This document shows positions 22,094 to 33,983 of a DNA stretch of 64,000 bases, in pieces. Made by a program: the position numbers and the translations under genes. The first letter of the stretch is position 1, and the number at the start of each line of letters is the position of its first letter. Source of the DNA: Aaosphaeria pasadenensis. Its lineage: Eukaryota; Ascomycota; Dothideomycetes; Pleosporales. The DNA is taken from the NCBI GenBank assembly GCA_022813625.1, contig JAKLMB010000005.1, positions 1,364,001 to 1,428,000 on the forward strand, written 5' to 3'. Under the pieces are notes generated by a model. The model was not told where the DNA came from. It made no database searches and worked only from the letters and a program-made list of their open reading frames with translations.

Positions 22094-23656
22094 GTGACAC
22101 GAAGGGAAACAAAAGAATTAGGCTTTGGGATGATAGAACCTCTTCAAACGAATCCACCGAGGGCCAACATCGGAAGGGAGTAGTGACACCGAAACAAGAA
22201 GAAATTGACTTCTCTTCCTGCTCTCCACTAAGCTTGGGACATGTGGGAACAGATGAGCTCGAAGATTAAAGAATGATCGAACTGAGATCTGGAAACAACT
22301 TACTCGACAGAGATTTGGGAACAATTGTATTTGGTTCAAGGAAGTGATAAAGGAACCACTGCAACCAGGGACGTAGATACATCTGAAAAAGAATACAAGC
22401 TTTCAAAATGCCTACCCTTCTTTGTGTTGACTTCAAAACGCACATTCTCCATGTCAGACAAACATCTCATCTCCCAGAGAAAACATTGCACTTATATCAC
22501 CCTCAGACCCTTTCACACATACACAACACATATCAACCCCTGCTAAACACCTAGGAAACACCTCACATGCATCACCTCAGTCCCATAGCGTCCGTCCGAG
22601 ATGGGGGATGCCAGTTTATGTATAGAGTTGTACAATACAATTCGAAAGCAGGTCTATAGTGAGAAAATGTGACTCTGCCTCCAGACTACCTAGGTACCGT
22701 GCAATCTGCGATTGTACACAACATCCCGGGGCAGAACATCAAGAAGCAGGACATCAAACCTCACATGAAACCTCACATCTTCACACCCCCCATATCCACA
22801 TACACACAAACAGTTTCTAGAATTTCAAAACAGTATTGTATTAGAAATTAAGAGCTACGGCTTCAGTTTCTACTTTGCTCTCTCGTCTGAATTACACCTC
22901 TTGCCTTCCTGCTCCTTCGACATGTGCTCTCCCCGAGCAGGAGCGGCGACTCGCCGTACGCCTGCCTCTCGCGCCACATCCGCTCGCTGCAAGACTCAAC
23001 GCGAAAAAAGGGTAGCTTACTTATGTATATATGTATCAGAATCGAACACTTCAAAACCCGGTTGAATGCAAAAAGGCAGAAAACCCCCTATGTATAGATA
23101 GTCAAGGGCAAGACATATATTGATTACACGCCCTGGAGAGATAAGACAGGTAAGGATTGCAGGCGAGAGGGGAAGTGACCTGCTTCCGTATGACAACCCC
23201 GAGAGTATTGGGGGAAGAAAGGGAGAATATGAAAAGAAAAGGAAAGCCCGTGGTATCTTTGACGACTTTTTGTGTATGCCCCTGTTGGAAAAAACCCTGA
23301 ACCGAACAAGCCCGATTCCACCGAAGTGGTCTGTGGCGCGGAAATGAGAAAAAAAGAAACTAGAGGATCTCCGGTGGAGTTGATACAGAGGGAAAGAAAA
23401 GGAAAAATGGCATGGAGGGTGTGGTATTCCAAACAAATGAGAAGGCATAAAGGTTGCCTTGGTATATCGTAATTGGTAAAGGAAAGGGACTTTGGTAGGC
23501 TCATAACGCCTCAGCAGAAGATTGACGGCCGTTGTTCGGAGCGTGAGGACATTTCGACAGAGAAGAAGTAAATCTTGGTACACAGTTGCAACCATTCACG
23601 AGGCCAGAGAGCAATGGAAAACGACTAGAAATCATGTTAGCAAGATGCTAGCATGC
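22094..23656. other. Intergenic, 1.6 kb, 3' flanks of two convergent genes
   Basis: Lies between the 244-residue gene (plus) and the disordered-protein gene (minus). Holds AC-rich DNA near 22490-22560 and 22740-22830. Open frames around 23017-23595 on the minus strand have no domain or signal and overlap A/G-rich low-complexity DNA. Confidence 0.45.
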
Positions 23657-26600
23657 TCAGTCATTCAACCCAAAAACCCGCCTGAGGCCTTGGAACTTCT
23701 TCTTCTTTCCCGTGCGACCGACAATGGTATCTTTACTAAGCTCTCGATCCATCGTTGGTTTCGTATCTGCTGTTTGGGACGAATGTCGCTTGCTCAGTGT
23801 CGGCCGCATCGATAGTCGACGTCCCGGCATACCGTCAGAACTTTGGGGCCTTGCTGTTTCCGTCGCGCTTGGAGGTCCTGGCAGTGGCCATGAATCCGAA
23901 ACGGTCCGGTTGGGTTGGGAGCGGCGTTGCAATTTGGGAGACCGTGGAGCTGGATTAGCCTCAAATGCCTTGTCTTCGTCCTCGCCGATTGGAGAGAGTG
24001 TGCGGTTTCGCTGCTCCGGAGGGTACGGGATGTCGGTGGCGTCGCTTCTTTCATGTTCCACGGTAGGTTCTGTCACTGGAGGCGGAGCCTGTTGCTTCTT
24101 TTTACCCAGGCCGAAGAAGCCTCTCTTTGCCTTTTTCTTATCCACGCCTCCATCTGTAGGGGCGTGCTGACTTTTGTGCAATGCATTCGCCGTGAACGCA
24201 ACATGACCATTTGTGTGGCCGTTGGTCACCTGCTTTTGTTTATCGTCAGTCGGTGGAACCTTGGCAGGTGATGGCTCGTCGTCCAATTCCTCTTCTAGAT
24301 CAGTTGAATCGTCGTCTTCCCCGGCTCGCTTGGGAATACCGCGTACAGGAGCAAGATCAGGTGGTAGCTGATAATCCTCTTCATCAGAATCGACAAAACG
24401 GCTCTGGAATCGGCGGGGTCGGTCATATTCTTCGTCCTCGTCACTTGAATCGACGAAGCGACTCTTGTAGCTTGGCTTGGATGCCGATGTTGCGGGAGGC
24501 TTCTGTTTCTTCCCAAAGACCTTGTTGGATTTCTTAGGCGGGGAGGGTTGTCGAGGAACAGGTGGGGCATCATCGGAAACGGTCCTCCCGGGTCGGAAAC
24601 GACCAGCAGGCGACAAAGATCGGATGCTGAACCGAGATGACTTTACTTCCGGTGTGGGCGAAGAAGGTCGCATAGATCTTCTCATGGTAGGTGGTGGTGA
24701 AGACGGCTTTCCAACAGGCGACAATGATCGAGGGCGGTGAGATTCGTACGATGGAGATGCCGCAGTGCCCCTCATAGAAGCGCGCATCGTATATCGACTA
24801 CTATCGCCGCGTGGCCGCGGTCTCTGCCTCTGAAAACTACTGGCCGAAGCATCGGAATCATCGTCATAGGTGGGAGCAGGGGCGGTTTTCGGTCGCGAGG
24901 CGGCATTCGCGGCAGCACTTTGCGGTCGACCGCTGAGTACAGGTCCTGTTGCAGGCATGTTTCTTTTCTGCAAGGCACCTCTGGCAGGAGGTGCATTACT
25001 GTAACGCGAGGCAGCCAGACCCGTTGACGCCCTCGGAGAAGAAGGCTCACTTCCCCTCATACTCATTCGCATATGACCCCCTGAAGATGCTGTTTGATGA
25101 GACCCCATAGCTCCAGAAGGGCCCCGCATAGTCTGTCGAATTTGCTTTGGCTGGGCACTGGTTGGCGACGGTGGTGCTGCTGTTTTCTTCTTCATGGCAG
25201 ATTTTCGAGGTTGTTGTGATGGAGGCGGAGGGCTCTTGGTCACTATAGTCGGTTCGCTCGAGATTGCGACTGCTGCTACTTCGGGTTTTCGTTCTGCCGG
25301 TGTCTGAGGGCGCTTATTGTGCGAAGCCGGTTCATTGATCCGTTGTTGTTCTTCAAGCCAGTCGTTCGTGGGCTTCTCCGATGATTTGGCCTTTTCATGT
25401 TTAGTGGCTGCAACCTCGTTCGTAGCTTCTGCAACTTGGGTGTTGCGAAGGCCATGATCTGCGTATTTGGAAGACATCAGACCGGAAGTAGGGCCAACAA
25501 TTGGACTTTCTACAACAGCATCAATGGAAGCGAAGCCTCCATCTTCCTCGAGGTCTTCGTAGGCATCGCTGTAGATACTGCTGTCGTCATCGCTAGACTC
25601 GTCTTCCTCTAATGTGCTCAATTGATGGTGACGGATGCCACTCCCACCATAAATGCCAATTGGTTTGGGTGGCTCCTGGATCGTTATCTGGGGCTTTGCG
25701 AACAATTTCGTTTCTGGAGCCTGTTCTGGTTCATGTTCGGCTTCTGATTCCTCATCCTCATCCCATGCTCCTGGCAAGACTGGGCGATGAACCTTTGTTT
25801 CGGTACTAGCGTGGGATTCCGCGACTGTGTTCGACGGTGTCTCGCTTGATCCATTCGTAGAATCACTCGATATTGTCTTAGTCGGTGTACTTAAATCAAA
25901 CAGCGGCTCCGGCTTTTCTACCTTTGGACTAGGACTAGCGGGCTGGACAGCTATCGCAGGCACCTGTATTGGAACGTTTCGGTCTTGCGCTGGTGTGGTC
26001 AACGTTTTGGGCTCCAAGTCCGGTACAGAACGAGCCTCTGGTTTACTCGACTGTGAGTTCTGCACAGGCTGAGCAACTATCTCATCATATCCCGTCTCAC
26101 TGCTCGAATCAGATTCAGAACCATAGCCAGTTCCTTCCACTGTAGTAACCTCTGGAGGGAGTGGCTCGTTGGGGTCTCTCTTGGCAGCAAAGTCTTGAAC
26201 TAGGATGCCGCCAATCGCATGGTCGCTTGATGCATGGTGAGAATCTTTCATGGAAGCTACTGACGTTGACATTGAAGACGAAACAGTCTCAGTGACCTTT
26301 TCAGGGGTATCAATTTCTTCATCCCGACGATGCCTGTTTCGAATACTGCCAAATGAAGGGAGAACTGGCCGAGGTGTCATGAAATCTTCTGGATCTTGCT
26401 CTTGATTCTGCGGACTCCATTTTGAGTGTCCCAGACCAGTTGGAGATGACGGTGTCTCAGCTTCAGCATATGCAGAAGTACCAGCAATGACTGCTTCTTC
26501 GTCGAAGCTTACCCTGACATTCTTCTTCTTTCTCCGAGTTCCGTCATCAGAGGTTGTGTCAGAAGTCTCGCTAGACGGTCCTATACTTGAAACCCGGCCG

Positions 26601-28488
26601 TTGTTCGCGATCGGAGAGCTATTCCGACGCGATACCGAAGGCGAAGGTTTCAAGGCTGATTTGGCGGGAGAGACAGATCTCGGTGGGGGATGATGTCGAA
26701 CACCATCAGAAAGTTCAACATTGATCGCAGCGAAGTGGGCATTGCGAGGTGGGCTCAATGACTGGGTTCGATCCGAGCGGTTGCTTCCCCGTCCTTTCGG
26801 AGCAACATCGTCTGTCGTAGGGGGCAAGGTGGGCGTCGATATTCTTGGATACGCACTGTCCTGATTCGGAGCGAAGTTGGGCGACACAGGACTCTCTTCG
26901 ATCGTCGTAGGTTTGGCCTTGTCCTGGATATGCTTCGCATTAGTATCAACGGAAGGTCTAATATCTGAGCCGGCAAAATCTTCAGAACGTTGTCTCGCAA
27001 GCATGTTGGCACCGCCGAGTGGAGATAGATTATGCACTGGCTCTCTTCGGTCGATAGACTCCTCCTGATATCTTGGACCTGGCGCGTGGGGTTGTTCTTG
27101 AGTGATCTGCGTTTCTGAATGATGTGTTGCGGGCGGGCTTGACGTAGCTGAAGCTTGGTATTGTGGAGGTTGCGGCGTTGGTGCTGGAATAGATACTCTT
27201 GGATGCGGAGCCTGTCGTGGCTGTGAAGAAGGAGTAGAATGCACCATATACTCTGGCGGTGAACTTACGTCCTCTTCACTCAATGCTCGAAATCTCTGCA
27301 TCGCAGCCCGTTTGTGAATGAAGGTTCGTGAAGAGGGATCGTAGACCGCGTATGGAGATTTGGGATCTACGGGCTGCGGGGGCGCATGGGAGACTATTTG
27401 CGATTGCACGCTGGTGCCACTAGGCCTTGCACGCATGCTCCCTGTAGCCAAACGAGCACCTTCTACGCCGTGGGCTAAGTCGTTCCTGTTTGTCGACACT
27501 GGCCTGTTTGTCGCATTCTGGATGGACTGCTGGGTACTGTAGGTGGTGTAATCCCCGGACCCCTCCGAATTCTGCGTTCGCGCCTTATTGCTCCCTCTGA
27601 ACGTTGCATTTGGGTTTACAATGGGACCTGCGTGCCATCCGCCGTGACCTCCCCGATTGGCCGATGCAGGCATAGGGGATGAAGGGGCCGGTGGTGGAGA
27701 TATGGGTCTGGAGAAGTTTACAGATCGCGAATTGCCATCCGCGTCGTCCTCGGGCACTTGAGTTAGGCCCGTTCCGTATGAAGAAGAATGCGCCTGTGTT
27801 CGCAAGGGCGAGCCCGCAACCCCTCGATCCAAACTGACACCCCTACCCCCACCTCGTGCTACCGGCGAACCTCCTCGGTTTGTCGGCTCGAGACTGGAAG
27901 CGCGACGATGGGCCGTGGAGACGGTGGGAACGTGTTTCGGGACCGCGGGAACTGGAGGAGCATCGTGATGACGGTCGATACTTGAGGCAGTTCGGCTAGG
28001 GGAAGGTGCGCGAAATGACCGCTCTGTCATAGAACCTGAGCTGGAATGTCGTCGCAACCCGGGGTGTTGCTGGCTCCCGCTGCCCTGTGACGAAGTCGAG
28101 GCTTTCCGGACCATCCGCTTCGTGATTGTATCGCCCACGGGGGTTGGGGAGGTCGTGTGGGTGCGCAAGGCGGCGGCCGCTGCCGCAGAAGATAGGGCGC
28201 CATTGGATTCGCGATTCTTCATGAACGCTTTGGAGGCAGCAAGAGATGCAGACGCATTGGGCGGCTGCTGGGGGAGCTGTGGAGAGGGTAAAATTGATCA
28301 GCAAATGATATCATGTATATATACAGATGCGCGAAACGGATGCGCTGGGACCGATGGCAGTAGTCTCAGGTAGAAAAGGGTTTGGGACATTCTGGTTCGG
28401 GAGAGAGCGCAGAGAGCCAGACAAAGGACGAGGAAGCGACCACTGGGGAACGTACCGGATGCGCCGCAGCCCGATGTCTCTTGAACAT
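23657..28488 (-). CDS. Large intrinsically disordered Ser/Pro-rich protein, 1550 aa
   Basis: Two exons on the minus strand: a 33-nt first exon (28488-28456, MFKRHRAAAHP), a 179-nt intron, then one 4620-nt exon (28276-23657). The join gives an N-terminus with NASASLAASKAF, SSAAAAAALRTHT and TPVGDTITKRMVRK, a compact conserved-looking region. The rest is dominated by Ser, Pro, Glu, Asp, Arg and Gln with no globular domain, rich in SP/TP phospho-type sites (SPSR, RSLSP, PSSP). Acidic clusters such as EEDESSDDDSS alternate with basic ones. The C-terminus is basic (GKKKKFQGLRRVFGLND), with KKKAKRGFFGLGKKK nearby, suggesting membrane or cortex binding. Eisosome-associated Seg1-like proteins have a similar layout; that assignment is a guess. 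The intron is about three times the window's usual length. Confidence 0.78.
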
Positions 28489-28920
28489 GATTAGCTGGAG
28501 ATGAGCGGCAGGTACGACTGCATTATCGGCGAAGAGTTGGAGATGAAGGAATTATCGATCGCACCTCAGCGCGATGGATGGAGGCAGTCGGCGATGCTAG
28601 CGGGTGGTGTAAGTGTGTCTCTTCAGTCAAGGACGCGGCGCGGGTGATGTCATGTCGCGATTTTCCTCGTAGATTCGCCGTGAGATTCGCCGGAGGTAGC
28701 TCCGATTAGCTTCAGGGGTTGCTATATGTTTAATTATTCGACTTGAAGATGTGACGGAGAAGTGCGACGCTGCTGCTATAGTGGATAGCCGTGGGTGGAG
28801 AGGTAGTGTGATAGGTAGGAGAGAGGTCGGCCGGAAGGAGGTGGAATCTTTTCTGAGATGAGGAGTCGTGTCGTGTTGTTTAGTCGGGGGCGTATGAGTC
28901 AGCGAATGGGGGCGGAAGTG

Positions 28921-28950
28921 AGGAGGAAGAGGAGGAGGAGGAGGAGGAAG
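28921..28950. repeat. AGG/AGA-rich trinucleotide microsatellite
   Basis: GA-rich run made largely of GGA units, about 430 bases upstream of the disordered-protein start on its promoter side. Confidence 0.8.
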
Positions 28951-30164
28951 GGTATATTAGATGCTGAAGGAGAGATAACAATGATGATAGGGAGAAGAAG
29001 AAGAGGTAGAAGTTGAAGATGGATGATGACGCTGCTAGTTTGCATACAGAAGATTAGGTATTATTATTATGATTGTGATTCTTACTAGTTGGGTGAATGT
29101 ACATGGGTGAGGGTGATGAATGGGGATGAAGCTGTAACGAAGATGGGGTTAGTGCCAGACCCATACGCCTTGATTCGTAAGAGTTTGTCTACTGCCAGGT
29201 TACGTGGACCACTGGACATGCAACAATTCCAGTAAATAATAAACAAGCTTTACATTCATGTCCATCCAGTAGGGTGTCTTGGAAAGGCGATCATTTTCGA
29301 CGCCGGTTGATGGTGGGCTTTGCTTGATTATTGATGATGGTTGGTTGTTTGTTTGGTGAATGAATCATTGAAGGTGGTAGCAGGCAGCCTTATTTACTAC
29401 ACGTGCCACTGCATCTTACTATTAGGAATTACCTCGTAGGTACCTAATATTGGTATCCCGTCATAGTATGTGTATATACGTAGAGATACAAGTACGTTCA
29501 TACAGTCTAGGGCGAGTGCAATGTACCCGTTCGTACTAGGAGTTATCTTCAAGACGAGGACAATCTACGCCGCTCTCGTCATGATGCTTGGATGGCTTCG
29601 GATAGCTTCGATCGTGTGCTCGCACCAGCCCCGATCTTGCTTGATCTTGCTTGATCTTGCTCGTGCATCGCCAACCTAACTGTAACCTAAGCTTTCCTGT
29701 TGGTAGATCAGTATTTAATCACACACATACATTGTTTATTGCCAATGCAAAGAAAATGCCAAATACCAATTGCCGCATCTCATCTTGCACATCATCACCG
29801 TACCTGTCGGGCATTTGATTTCTTCGGCAAAGTTTCCTCCCGTTCCCCGTTGCCCGTTGCCCGACGCAGTCACCTTCAAACACCCACCTGTATGATGTCG
29901 TTTCATTCAAATTTCACACCTTCTCTCCAATAATACAAGAGCAAAGTCTAAGACGTATCAAAGCGTCTTCGAATATACACACATCAACAGAAATAGCATG
30001 ATATGACAACGAGAGTCAGTCTTGGCAATGAAGAACTGGATCGCGTTTCCTTCGTACCCACATCACTTCCATTCATCGCAACCTATCTGGATACCTAGGT
30101 ATTTACTAAGTGATACACCCACCACCATAGATATATCATAGCCCTTCCTCTCTGATCGTCTGAT

Positions 30165-30182
30165 CTTCTTCTTCTTCTTCTT
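30165..30182. repeat. CTT trinucleotide microsatellite
   Basis: About six CTT units inside a T/C-rich stretch of the hydrolase upstream region. Confidence 0.8.
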
Positions 30183-30904
30183 ATTTTTCTTTTCCCCTTC
30201 CTCTTCTCCATTCCAATACTTTTCAAGATCTCTTATCCTTCCAATCTCGGATCATCCACCCGGAGCCACAGTCACACTACCTATTGATTGCCGCATCTCA
30301 ACTGCAGCCCTATCCCTTCTCAACTCCCCTCACCTCCACTTGACTGCCATCATTCGCATGAACTTCAAGGGCCTACCTGAGATACTAAACCACTTTCGAA
30401 GTCAGACTCCATAATGCTCGTGCATCTCGCCATGTCTCAGTCCACATGGAAAGGCTTCCTTTCCTCTCCCAGGTCCTGCTGCTACACATACTCATCCCAA
30501 AAGGGCCTCTTGCATCGGGCTCTGCTACGCTAAAGCGCCAACCCGAGCCGGACTTCACTAAAATAAACGAACAAAACTGGTGCTGACTCGCTCCTTGACG
30601 CTCCTTTTGGGTGACTTGTTTAATAAAGAAAGTTGAGGGACTGAGCTGGAGGACTGGAGGAGACTGGAGGACTGGAGCTGTGGGAGGAGATAGCGTGCTT
30701 GGTCGGTCTTTTTCCCTCGGCCTCTCTCCTCACAATCTCTCCACTAACTACAGTACACTATGCCTCCACTATGCCTACCTAACAATAGGTGGTCAGTTTA
30801 TCTACTGCACTGCTGTGCCTCAATATCGTCTTCGTCCTGTGTTGAGAAAACGCAACCATCCCACTTCCCACTTCCACCTCCATCTCCACCTCCCCCTACG
30901 CGGC

Positions 30905-30934
30905 CTCTCCCTCCCTCCCTCCCTCCCTCCCTCC
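30905..30934. repeat. CCCT tetranucleotide microsatellite
   Basis: About seven uninterrupted CCCT units, 380 bases upstream of the hydrolase start codon. A looser CCTA/CCTTA-rich tract follows at about 31119-31175. Confidence 0.85.
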
Positions 30935-31312
30935 CGTATACCTAACAAATACCCTACCCTACCTAACAAATACGTGACGACGGCTGGTCCCCGGCCAATG
31001 ATGCACTGCGTGGACTGGCTGGCCTCCATATCCGTTTCCGACCCAGTGGATGGCACCAAACAGCTAGCGGTTAACACCGCCGACTCGGGACTCTTCCCCC
31101 CGCCTGACTTAAATTATAGATAGTTATACCTACATCCTACCTCCTACCCACCTACCTTACCTCTACCTTACCTACAGTACTTAGACCCCGTTGGCGGTTC
31201 AATTCTCTTGTTCCCTTTTTTCTTTTTTGGTTCCTTGTGCCGAGCTTACTTCCAAGTCACCAAAGGAAATAAGAAGACGAAAAATAAAGAAGACAACATA
31301 GGCTTATTCGTC

Positions 31313-32497
31313 ATGGCGCTCTCCCCTTCGTCACCATCAGCCAAGGCGAGCCTCCCACCACTTCCCCTGCCGGCAGATATCAAGGAGAATTATGCCCATT
31401 GCCCCACCATTGGCCTAACATTCCATTTCCTCGAAGCCGGCTACACCCCAGAAAGGAACAAACCGCTCATTCTCCTCGTCCATGGCTATCCCGAGCTAGC
31501 CTTCTCATGGAGGAAAGTCATGCCCTCGTTGGCAGCTGCGGGCTATTACGTGGTTGCATACGACCAGCGCGGATATGGCAGGACCACCGGGTGGGACGAT
31601 TCAACCTTCGCAAAGACCGACCTCTCCCAATTCACCAAAACACAGCTCGTCCAGGATGCCGTTGCTTTGGTCTATGCACTGGGTTATCGGGAAGTCAAAT
31701 GTATTGTTGGCCACGATTTTGGGGCTGTCACGGCTTCCATCTGTGCATTGACTCGACCTGATTTCTTCAAGTCAACGGTGCACATGTCTCATCCATTCAA
31801 AATGCATTCGGGACTACCATTCAATACCGCTCACGGTGACGATCAAGATACCTCACCCGGAGTTGATATCCAGCGGGAACTTGCAAAGTTACCGGAGCCC
31901 AGAAAGCACTACAAGTGGTACAATTCGACTGCGGTCGCTGCATTCCAATGGTCGGTGCCATTACAGGGCCTTGAGGATTTCCTCAGAGGTTACCTTCACG
32001 TCAAGAGCGCAGACTGGGAAGGCAACAAACCTTTCCCACTCGACGGCTGGAAGGCCACCGAACTCGCTAAGATGCCATACTACTACATCATGCCGCTGCA
32101 CAAATCCATGCCAGAGACCATCGCTTCAATGATGGAGACGGAAGATGCGAACAAGACAAAGACATGGATGCCGGAAGAAGATTTGGCTGTCTACGTCCAA
32201 GAATGGTCTCGCACTGGGTTTCAGGGTGGTCTAAACTGGTACCGCACAACTACAGACCCATCTAAGACAAAAGACTTGGATCTTTTCGCAGGCAAAAAGA
32301 TTGAATGTCCAGTGACCTTCATCTCCGGCGCTCAAGATTGGGGAAATTATCAGGAACCTGGCGCCCTAGAGAATTATCCCAATTCGTGCCTGCAGTTCAA
32401 AGGCGTTCATCTTATTCCTGGTGCTGGTCATTGGCCACAGCAAGAGCAGCCAGAGAAGGTAGTGGAAGCAATCTTGAATTTCCTCAATAGCCTATAA
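31313..32497 (+). CDS. Alpha/beta hydrolase, epoxide hydrolase type
   Basis: Soluble epoxide-hydrolase-like alpha/beta hydrolase of 394 residues in one exon. The oxyanion motif HGYP is at 57-60, followed by YDQRGYGRTTG, where epoxide hydrolases have a similar segment. The nucleophile elbow is GHDFGA with Asp135, the residue that forms the covalent ester in this class (Ser would indicate an esterase). The charge-relay acid is probably Asp342 (SGAQDWGNY), and the base His373 lies in GAGHWPQQEQP. The cap region supplies Tyr residues (YYYIMP, NWYRTT) that could activate the epoxide. Expected reaction: epoxide plus water to a vicinal diol; haloalkane dehalogenase activity is less likely. The start is the ATG at 31313; the frame is open further upstream but has no other ATG. 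Confidence 0.93.
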   Translation: MALSPSSPSAKASLPPLPLPADIKENYAHCPTIGLTFHFLEAGYTPERNKPLILLVHGYPELAFSWRKVMPSLAAAGYYVVAYDQRGYGRTTGWDDSTFAKTDLSQFTKTQLVQDAVALVYALGYREVKCIVGHDFGAVTASICALTRPDFFKSTVHMSHPFKMHSGLPFNTAHGDDQDTSPGVDIQRELAKLPEPRKHYKWYNSTAVAAFQWSVPLQGLEDFLRGYLHVKSADWEGNKPFPLDGWKATELAKMPYYYIMPLHKSMPETIASMMETEDANKTKTWMPEEDLAVYVQEWSRTGFQGGLNWYRTTTDPSKTKDLDLFAGKKIECPVTFISGAQDWGNYQEPGALENYPNSCLQFKGVHLIPGAGHWPQQEQPEKVVEAILNFLNSL

Positions 32498-33983
32498 CGG
32501 GAGGCGGCACTCCAGGTCTTTATTAGAATGATTTCGCGTCAAATACCCCCATTCTCGTTCTTGAGAGGGCCCCGGCGTTGACTCAAGTCTGGCCACGTAA
32601 TGCAGGGAATTGGATATGAAGATCGCAAATAATGCCAACAGATGATGTGTCTAGGGTCACGTTGGCATCCTTCCACAGAAACGAACCCCGCGATCAATGT
32701 CCATTCGAATGCGCATGGCATTTGATAGGTCCACATGACCCGAAGCTGGACCAGTCGGAGCATACGCGGCCAGCGCATGTACAGACAACGGCGGCATGTT
32801 TTGATGAAAGTTTACAGTTTTGTGGGAGATAACTTAAGGCTATGTGCTTTCTTATCATCATCTCCGATTCGACTCCCAATCTTTTTCAAGATGATATAAC
32901 CGCGCCCTGTAAATCTTATGATTGCCAGGTGCAGTCAGCCACATGACATGATTACAAGGTGCCCGCTTGCGCGATCATTATATCGCCAGCCAGTCCGATG
33001 TTATGAATTGTACCGTGAACGTGGGTCTTGTTCCTACAAATGGAATCGGTTTACGACTCACATGCTCGCGTTTCTATGTGAAGTAGTCGTGAGCCTCATG
33101 GCAACCATCAACTACCTATACCGATGGTCATTCTAGAGCATGTCTGCAAGTAAGAAGTTGGTATCGGTAATTTTCCAATAGCGAAAACTAGATTCCATTA
33201 GCAATCAAAGTATCCTTCGGAATTGACGGTATCCATGTGGTGGCCTTCGCATAGCCGGAACATTCTGCAAAACGCACAGCTTCTCTCAATGATCTTTCCA
33301 GAGATTCAGGAAACTCACCAATACTAGTACATCTGTTGTGACTCCTGTGAGACTCTTTTTCTACATCCAAACATACCCTACTCTCACAATGACCGAAGAT
33401 GACACCATCAACATTTGTAAAGGCATTTCCTGCTAGTGCATACAATTCGATCACTTGCTTACTATGTATCACGCCTGGCTTATGTTACAAGATAATCTCG
33501 CCCCGTTCATATTGTTTTGACTTCGTCATTTTTGGTCTCGTGGGCATTCGATTTCGCTTCCTCGTGACGGGCATACTGGGAACAATGTCAACGAGCGCGG
33601 TGCAAAGTGCACTTTTTCTGCAGATATTCGGATACCTCTTCATAACGCAAAAATTGCCTCGTGCAGCATCAATATCATGTTCGTAATTCCATGAGCACTC
33701 GAATGTCCTCCAGCGGAGAAAGAAAACAAAGTTAAGCGCCGCAAGCCCAGTTGGTGGCTTTCGCTTGAGGCTCAACGCATTGTAATTTCGACATGGGTTC
33801 GGCCACGCATAAAGCCACTGTATCATTTCTGCCCCCAACCTCGAATCCGCAATGCCAAGGCAGCGATCACCGTTCCGAAGCGTACTTGGAGAATAAGCAT
33901 GCGCTCATGACGTTTCTTCGTTGCCTGTTTCCTCCAAAGCCAGGAGTGACTCTGTTCACACTGCGAGAGTTATAGATGTATCC
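32498..33983. other. Intergenic, 1.5 kb, with an interrupted minus-strand frame
   Basis: Between the hydrolase and the multipass membrane gene. The only coding-like signal is a minus-strand frame at 33188-33838, broken by one TAA (see the separate pseudogene-type entry). The rest holds no clear feature. Confidence 0.45.
33188..33838 (-). pseudogene. Possible degraded gene: 217-codon frame with one in-frame stop
   Basis: Two open segments (33838-33485 and 33472-33188) lie in the same reading frame and are separated by a single TAA and four codons. The first has a cysteine-containing stretch (CSWNYEHDIDAARGNFC) and a basic end. The second is acidic to neutral with GHCESRVCLDVEKE. No family recognised. 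I could not find a GT-AG intron that removes the stop and keeps the frame. It may be a decayed gene or chance openness of the frame; the call is weak. Confidence 0.25.

Larger units (their letters stand above)
28489..31312. other. Long intergenic tract with many simple repeats, 2.8 kb
   Basis: Divergent promoter region between the disordered-protein gene (minus) and the alpha/beta hydrolase gene (plus). It contains AGG, CTT, CCCT and CCTA-type simple repeats (listed separately where clear) and a doubled TTGATCTTGC at about 29633-29661. Open frames such as 30611-31123 run through low-complexity DNA and show no protein features. No RNA gene seen. Confidence 0.5.

Noticed and set aside
30611..31123. 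170-codon plus-strand frame upstream of the epoxide hydrolase
   Set aside because: It crosses the CCCT microsatellite and has no protein-like features.
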